A DNA stretch of 64,000 nucleotides from Bifidobacterium ramosum (GTDB lineage Bacteria; Actinomycetota; Actinomycetes; Actinomycetales; Bifidobacteriaceae). The DNA is taken from the NCBI RefSeq assembly GCF_009299505.1, contig NZ_WBSM01000010.1:62001-126000 (forward strand). Reading direction: 5' to 3'. Each line of letters starts with the position of its first letter. The first letter of the stretch is position 1. Below are positions 60,194 to 64,000 of this stretch, piece by piece. Below the pieces are notes generated by a model that saw nothing but the letters and a program-made list of their open reading frames with translations, did not search any database and was not told the origin of the DNA. The position numbers were made by a program, and so were the translations under genes.

Positions 60194-60473
60194 CGGCGTG
60201 TTCGTCGGCCATGTGAGCGCGAAGGTGCGTGATCGGCTATGGGAGCGCATCGTCGATCTCATCCGCGACGGACGTGCGATCATGGTGTACTCGGCGCGCA
60301 ATGAGCAGCATTTCGCCTTTCGGGTGCATCGCGCCGACTGGGTGCCCGAGGATTGCGACGGGCTTGAACTCATCAGACGTCCGAAGGCGTCATCACAATC
60401 CGCATCGAGCAGTTCGCGGCGACCGGGCTGGAGCAATGCCAGCAAATGGCGCGCGGCGCGCAAATACCGGTAG
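60165..60473 (+). pseudogene. cas2: N-terminally truncated type I-E Cas2 relic
   Basis: The 102-residue frame begins at the GTG of the repeat-like sequence. From residue 7 it is a Cas2 of the I-E type: EISAGVFVGHVSAKVRDRLW, then ERIVDLIRDGRAIMVYSARNE, and DGLELIRRPK. It aligns with E. coli Cas2 from [22 protein letters not shown] onward. About 20-25 N-terminal residues, which include the first beta strand and the metal-site region, are missing and replaced by repeat-encoded FPAPA. The basic tail WSNASKWRAARKYR is typical of actinobacterial versions, so the 3' end is intact. No cas1 or other cas gene is nearby. A deletion joining an array to cas2 through shared GCGG-GAT-ATCC bases would explain it. 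Confidence 0.85.
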
Positions 60474-60523
60474 TCGGACAGTGACCGTTCCTTAGGAGTT
60501 TGCCTCCTTCTTCCCTATCCCTC

Positions 60524-60664
60524 AACGGACATACAGCCGATTCACCCCACGAAATCGGCCGTATGTCCGTTGAGGGGAAGCATGAATCTGCAAACTCAAG
60601 CTTGCCCTTTTTCTCCAACGGACATACAGCCGATCCCGTTACCCGAATCGGCTGTATGTCCGTT
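60524..60664. repeat. Two family A palindromes
   Basis: Units 60524-60571 and 60617-60664, 48 bp each. The first has GGCCGTATG in its right arm, a single mismatch. They separate the cas2 relic from the end of the convergent amidotransferase gene and may terminate it. Confidence 0.9.
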
Positions 60665-60674
60665 GAAGGGGAAT

Positions 60675-61538
60675 TCAGATCGAACGCACGCGGAACCTGC
60701 CGGTGCGGTTGGACACGACGACCATCTCGTCGTTATGCAGCACCTTCCAGCCGTCCTCGTCGCGCTGGTCGAAACCGGAGCTGGCGACGACCACGCCGGA
60801 CGCGTCGGCAGTATCGAACGCACGATAGCGCATCACACGGTAGTCATGCGCCTGCTCGCCGCGGCCGTACCGGTCGTAAATCTCGACGATGCGCGGGCTG
60901 GTGACCTCGCGGCCGGCCGCGCACAGCGCGATGAGCTGGTCCTCGCTCTGGATCATGCAGTTATAGCTCGACCGCGGATACGCCTGGCGCAGCTGGCGTA
61001 CGGCCTGCGCCACGGCCTCGTCGAGCGCGAAGCCGAAGCCGATGAACTCGAGGATGACGGAGAAGAAGATCGCCGAGTCGGACTGGCCGCCGGTCGCGAG
61101 GAAAGCGCCCTGGTTGACCGGGTAGCGGCGGTTGTTCACGATGTTCACGCCGTTGTCGTCGGAGATGTCGCCGTTGTGGATGAACGTGAGCCCGTTCGCG
61201 AAGAACGGCTGCTGGTTCTCCATGATGAGCGGCAGATTCGAGCTGGCGAGGCGCAGGTGCCACAGGCCGCTGCGGGCGGGCGCCTCGGCGAAGTCGTCAA
61301 ACACCGAATCGTGACGTGCGGCGACCGTGCTTTTGTACAGTTGGACACCGGTTTCCGGCGCGGGTGCGCCGCCGTCCCGGGTGTAGGGCGGTTCGACGGG
61401 CTTGGACAGCAGACCCACGCCCCAACCATCGTTGTGGATCTCGCTCAGTCCGCGGAACTCGTCAACGGCAGACGCACCGAGCACGGCCTTGAGGCTGGTG
61501 TTGGCCCCGGCCGCTGCGAATCCCAGTAATCTGCACAT
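60675..61538 (-). CDS. Class II glutamine amidotransferase (YafJ/EgtC-like)
   Basis: A 287-residue protein of the class II (N-terminal nucleophile) amidotransferase fold. Met is followed directly by Cys2 (MCRLLGF), the expected nucleophile once Met is removed. NDGWGVG (about 36-42), HLRLASSNLP and FIHNGDISD are typical glutamine-site motifs. The acceptor is unknown; YafJ-type proteins are stand-alone putative amidotransferases, and EgtC acts in ergothioneine synthesis. Only a weak ribosome site is visible, and TACAGT lies about 12 bases before the ATG, so the mRNA may be leaderless or nearly so. It is not part of the sugar locus. Confidence 0.92.
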   Translation of the reverse strand: MCRLLGFAAAGANTSLKAVLGASAVDEFRGLSEIHNDGWGVGLLSKPVEPPYTRDGGAPAPETGVQLYKSTVAARHDSVFDDFAEAPARSGLWHLRLASSNLPLIMENQQPFFANGLTFIHNGDISDDNGVNIVNNRRYPVNQGAFLATGGQSDSAIFFSVILEFIGFGFALDEAVAQAVRQLRQAYPRSSYNCMIQSEDQLIALCAAGREVTSPRIVEIYDRYGRGEQAHDYRVMRYRAFDTADASGVVVASSGFDQRDEDGWKVLHNDEMVVVSNRTGRFRVRSI

Positions 61539-61629
61539 GGTTATGTACTGTACCGGACGCGCGGCGCGACATGGCGGGTGGGGTTATAGATGTTGGTTAT
61601 AGGGTGCGTGCTGCGGGTTGGATCGGGCC

Positions 61630-61739
61630 GACACGCCGGCGGGGTGTGCACGACACGCACGATGTATCTTCAGGATCGGCTTGATTTTGCGGTTCTCGAA
61701 AACGTATCGTGCGTGTCGTGATCAGGCGGCCGGCGTGTC
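61630..61739. repeat. 110-bp nested palindrome, family F, overlapping the kup stop
   Basis: Outer arms GACACGCCGG (61630-61639) and CCGGCGTGTC (61730-61739). Inner arms CACGACACGCACGAT and ATCGTGCGTGTCGTG. Total length is 110 bp as at 45814-45923, while the inner sequence differs. The last codons of the kup gene (encoding DTPAA) are read from the right arm. Confidence 0.85.
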
Positions 61740-63998
61740 GCGGTGATCGTCCGACGACGACGGCCGCGGAGCGACGATCCGCTGCATGACGACTGTCGTC
61801 TCCGCGTCGGCCACGGCCATGCGCGACGGCTTGCGATTGACGCCGGACGCGCGCGACGGTCCCGCGTCGGACACCCGCGTCACGCCGGACGTCACGCCGA
61901 CGGACTCGGCCACGCGTCCCTCGTTCGCGGGCCGGCGCAGTGACACGCGCTTGAGCCGCGGTGGCCGCCGCGTCGAAATGAACAGCGGCTGCACCTCGAC
62001 GATCGGGTTGAACGGCGCCAGACCGAACCATTTGAACGGCGAGCCGGCCACATGACGGATCGAGTACTTCGTGCGCAACGCGATCGCGCCCAGCGTCGAC
62101 ACCTTCGACTCGGGCATGAGGTCCTTGTGGATGAGCACGTACCGGATGGTGCCGATGCCCGGATCGGCGTCGACCTTCGGGTAGATCGACTTCTGTTCGG
62201 GCAGCTCGTGTGTGCGGCTCAGGTCGTGCATGATCTGGTGCAGGTACGGCGGGATCGACTGCGACACCTTGAATCCGAGGCGGATACGCACGCGGAACAG
62301 GTAGTCCGTGCCGAAGTTCTCGACCGAATACTCACGGGTGAACGGTTCGTCGGTCGTCTGCACCGACACGACCCACCATGCGCGGGCGCGCTTGGGATGC
62401 TCGGCGAAGATCGAGAAGAACACGTCGGTGTCGAGTCGTTTCATCTCCGGATCGGCGGTCAGATACACGATGTTGTCGGCGAAGTACGGAATGCGGAAGT
62501 CGCCGTGCAGTCGGTTGAGCGTCGGCAGGAAGTCGTCCGGCTTCATGTGCCGGCGTTGCGAACGTTCGATCTTCGTGCCCTTGTCCCACGTGTACATGAT
62601 GAACAGGATGGCGAGCGTGAGCAACATGGTGAACCAGCCGCCGTGCAGGAACTTCGCCATCGATGCGATGAAGAACATGGTCTGGATGGCGAGGAAGACC
62701 AAGAGGAACACGATCGCGCCGACGTGTTTGCCGTCGTACCAGATGTAGACGGCGAGCAGGATCGTCGTGGTGATCATGGTGATGGTGAGCGCGAGGCCGT
62801 ACGCGGCGGAGATGTGTTCGGAATCTTTGAACATGGCGAGTACGGCGAGCGTGGCGATGAGCAGGACCGCGTTGACGACCGGGATGTACAGCTGGCCACG
62901 GGTGCGTGCCGGGTAGCGAACCTGCAGATGCGGCATCCAGTTGAGTCGGGTCGCCTCGGAGACCATGGTGAACGCGCCGGTGATGAGGGCCTGAGAGGCG
63001 ATGACGCCGGCGGTGACCGACAGGATGACCGCCACGTAGCGGACGTTCGTGTTCATCATCTGGAAGAACGGGTTGAGGCTGGGGACGTCGGCGAGCGTCT
63101 TGTTGTGCTGGTTCTTGAGGATCCACGCGCCTTGGCCGAAGTAGCACAACACGAGGGCGACCTTGATGAACGGCCAGGTGAAGTAGATGTTGCCGCGACC
63201 GACATGGCCCATGTCGGAGTAAAGCGCCTCGGCGCCGGTGGTCGAGAGGAATACGGTGCCCATGAGTGCGATGCCGGCGGCGTTGTGCGGGCTGAACAGG
63301 AATCTGAGGCCGTACCACGGGTTGAGCGCGGCGAAGACGGTCCAGTCGTTGGATAGATTCACGGCCCCCACAACCGCCAGGAACGTGAACCAAACCAACA
63401 CAATCGAGCCGAATACTCTACCGATGCTTTCCGTTCCGCGCGATTGCACCGCAAACAGGCACACGATGATCACAACAGTGATCATGAGTGTCAAATCTGG
63501 ATCGGATTTGAACACATCCTCGAGCGGCGGCAAGGTCTTCAGACCTTCGACGGCGGAACTGATCGACACGGCCGGTGTGAGCACGGAATCGGCGAGGAAC
63601 GCGGCGCCGCCGACCATCGCGGGAATGGCGAGCCATGCGCCATGCCGGCGAATCAGCGAATACAGCGCGAAGATGCCGCCCTCGCCGTTGTTGTCGATGC
63701 GCATCGCGATGAACACGTATTTGACGGTCGTGATCAGCGTGATCGACCAGAAGATCAGCGACAGCATGCCGAGCACGGCCTCGCGGTCGGCGTTGGCGAT
63801 GCCGCCCTGACCGGACAGGAACGTCTGCGCGGTGTACAGCGGCGACGTGCCGATATCGCCGTACACGACGCCGAGCGCGACGATCGCCAGCGACAGCGTG
63901 ATCTTGTTCGGGCCGGACTGCACCCGTGCCCACCAGCGGCCGATCGGTCCCTTCGACGCCGTCTCGTACAGTTTCTCCGCCTCGCGCTGTTCGGCCAC
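61722..63998 (-). CDS. kup: Kup-family potassium transporter
   Basis: Potassium uptake permease, 758 residues visible. The N-terminal half has about 12 membrane segments, starting with SLAIVALGVVYGDIGTSPLYT, the KUP signature. DNNGEGGIFALYSLI follows near 102-116, and FLADSVLTPAVSISSAVEG near 133-151. A cytoplasmic C-terminal domain follows. The frame reaches a GTG two bases from the window edge, so the true start may be there or outside. The C-terminus (about 700-758) is Ser/Arg/Thr-rich, and its last five residues come from the family F palindrome. Housekeeping gene unrelated to glycan use. Confidence 0.92.
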   Translation of the reverse strand: MAEQREAEKLYETASKGPIGRWWARVQSGPNKITLSLAIVALGVVYGDIGTSPLYTAQTFLSGQGGIANADREAVLGMLSLIFWSITLITTVKYVFIAMRIDNNGEGGIFALYSLIRRHGAWLAIPAMVGGAAFLADSVLTPAVSISSAVEGLKTLPPLEDVFKSDPDLTLMITVVIIVCLFAVQSRGTESIGRVFGSIVLVWFTFLAVVGAVNLSNDWTVFAALNPWYGLRFLFSPHNAAGIALMGTVFLSTTGAEALYSDMGHVGRGNIYFTWPFIKVALVLCYFGQGAWILKNQHNKTLADVPSLNPFFQMMNTNVRYVAVILSVTAGVIASQALITGAFTMVSEATRLNWMPHLQVRYPARTRGQLYIPVVNAVLLIATLAVLAMFKDSEHISAAYGLALTITMITTTILLAVYIWYDGKHVGAIVFLLVFLAIQTMFFIASMAKFLHGGWFTMLLTLAILFIMYTWDKGTKIERSQRRHMKPDDFLPTLNRLHGDFRIPYFADNIVYLTADPEMKRLDTDVFFSIFAEHPKRARAWWVVSVQTTDEPFTREYSVENFGTDYLFRVRIRLGFKVSQSIPPYLHQIMHDLSRTHELPEQKSIYPKVDADPGIGTIRYVLIHKDLMPESKVSTLGAIALRTKYSIRHVAGSPFKWFGLAPFNPIVEVQPLFISTRRPPRLKRVSLRRPANEGRVAESVGVTSGVTRVSDAGPSRASGVNRKPSRMAVADAETTVVMQRIVAPRPSSSDDHRDTPAA

Positions 63999-64000
63999 GC

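Overview
The window looks like a chromosomal segment of a high-G+C Gram-positive bacterium, most likely a Bifidobacterium. This is inferred from the strong GC codon bias, ABC sugar importers without their own ATPase, many LacI-family regulators each beside a glycosidase set, intracellular GH42/GH51/GH43/GH120 enzymes without signal peptides, and strong AAGGAG ribosome binding sites. I cannot name a species. Nearly everything is a glycan-utilisation superlocus: about 14 carbohydrate-active enzymes, one SGNH hydrolase, three ABC sugar-uptake systems, six LacI regulators, one AraC regulator and one broken GPH-type symporter.

Layout. (1) 1-14.7 kb, plus strand: two permease genes (the first cut by the window edge), a GH43_24-type exo-beta-1,3-galactanase, an SGNH hydrolase, a beta-sandwich plus alpha/alpha-barrel protein that may be a PL27-like lyase, GH42, GH43, a GH115-like alpha-glucuronidase and a one-helix membrane protein. 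Together these fit type II arabinogalactan (plant AGP or gum) oligosaccharides. (2) 15-30.6 kb: two near-identical solute-binding lipoproteins flanking an AraC and a LacI gene, one permease pair, GH43, a DUF624 membrane protein, GH43 and GH78 alpha-rhamnosidase. (3) 31-39 kb: GH31 with its LacI, GH120 beta-xylosidase and a convergent LacI (xylosyl side chains). (4) 40-50 kb: a minus-strand LacI-GH43-GH51 operon divergent from a GH27 (alpha-galactosidase or beta-L-arabinopyranosidase), a long GH51 and a frameshifted symporter. (5) 50.5-59.4 kb: a 41-residue small protein, two paralogous LacI genes, and an SBP-permease-permease-clan GH-A glycosidase-GH43 operon. (6) 59.4-64 kb: the locus ends in palindromic repeats, a decayed type I-E cas2 fused to a CRISPR-repeat-like sequence, and housekeeping genes (class II glutamine amidotransferase, Kup potassium transporter).

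The genes combine as import of partly degraded plant oligosaccharides by ABC systems (ATPase presumably encoded elsewhere) followed by cytoplasmic removal of rhamnose, glucuronate, arabinose, xylose and galactose. Candidate LacI operators, palindromes with a central CG, lie in front of most units.

The least explained feature is the intergenic DNA. At least five unrelated families of palindromes occupy nearly every gap. Within each family the total length is almost constant (43, 44, 48, 50 or 50 bp) while the loop sequence is free to vary. In tandem, four families repeat with a period of 61-63 bp (one also uses 51 bp). Several genes take their last codons from such palindromes. A second unexplained element is a recurring hairpin plus CGTAATTGC module after two permease genes.
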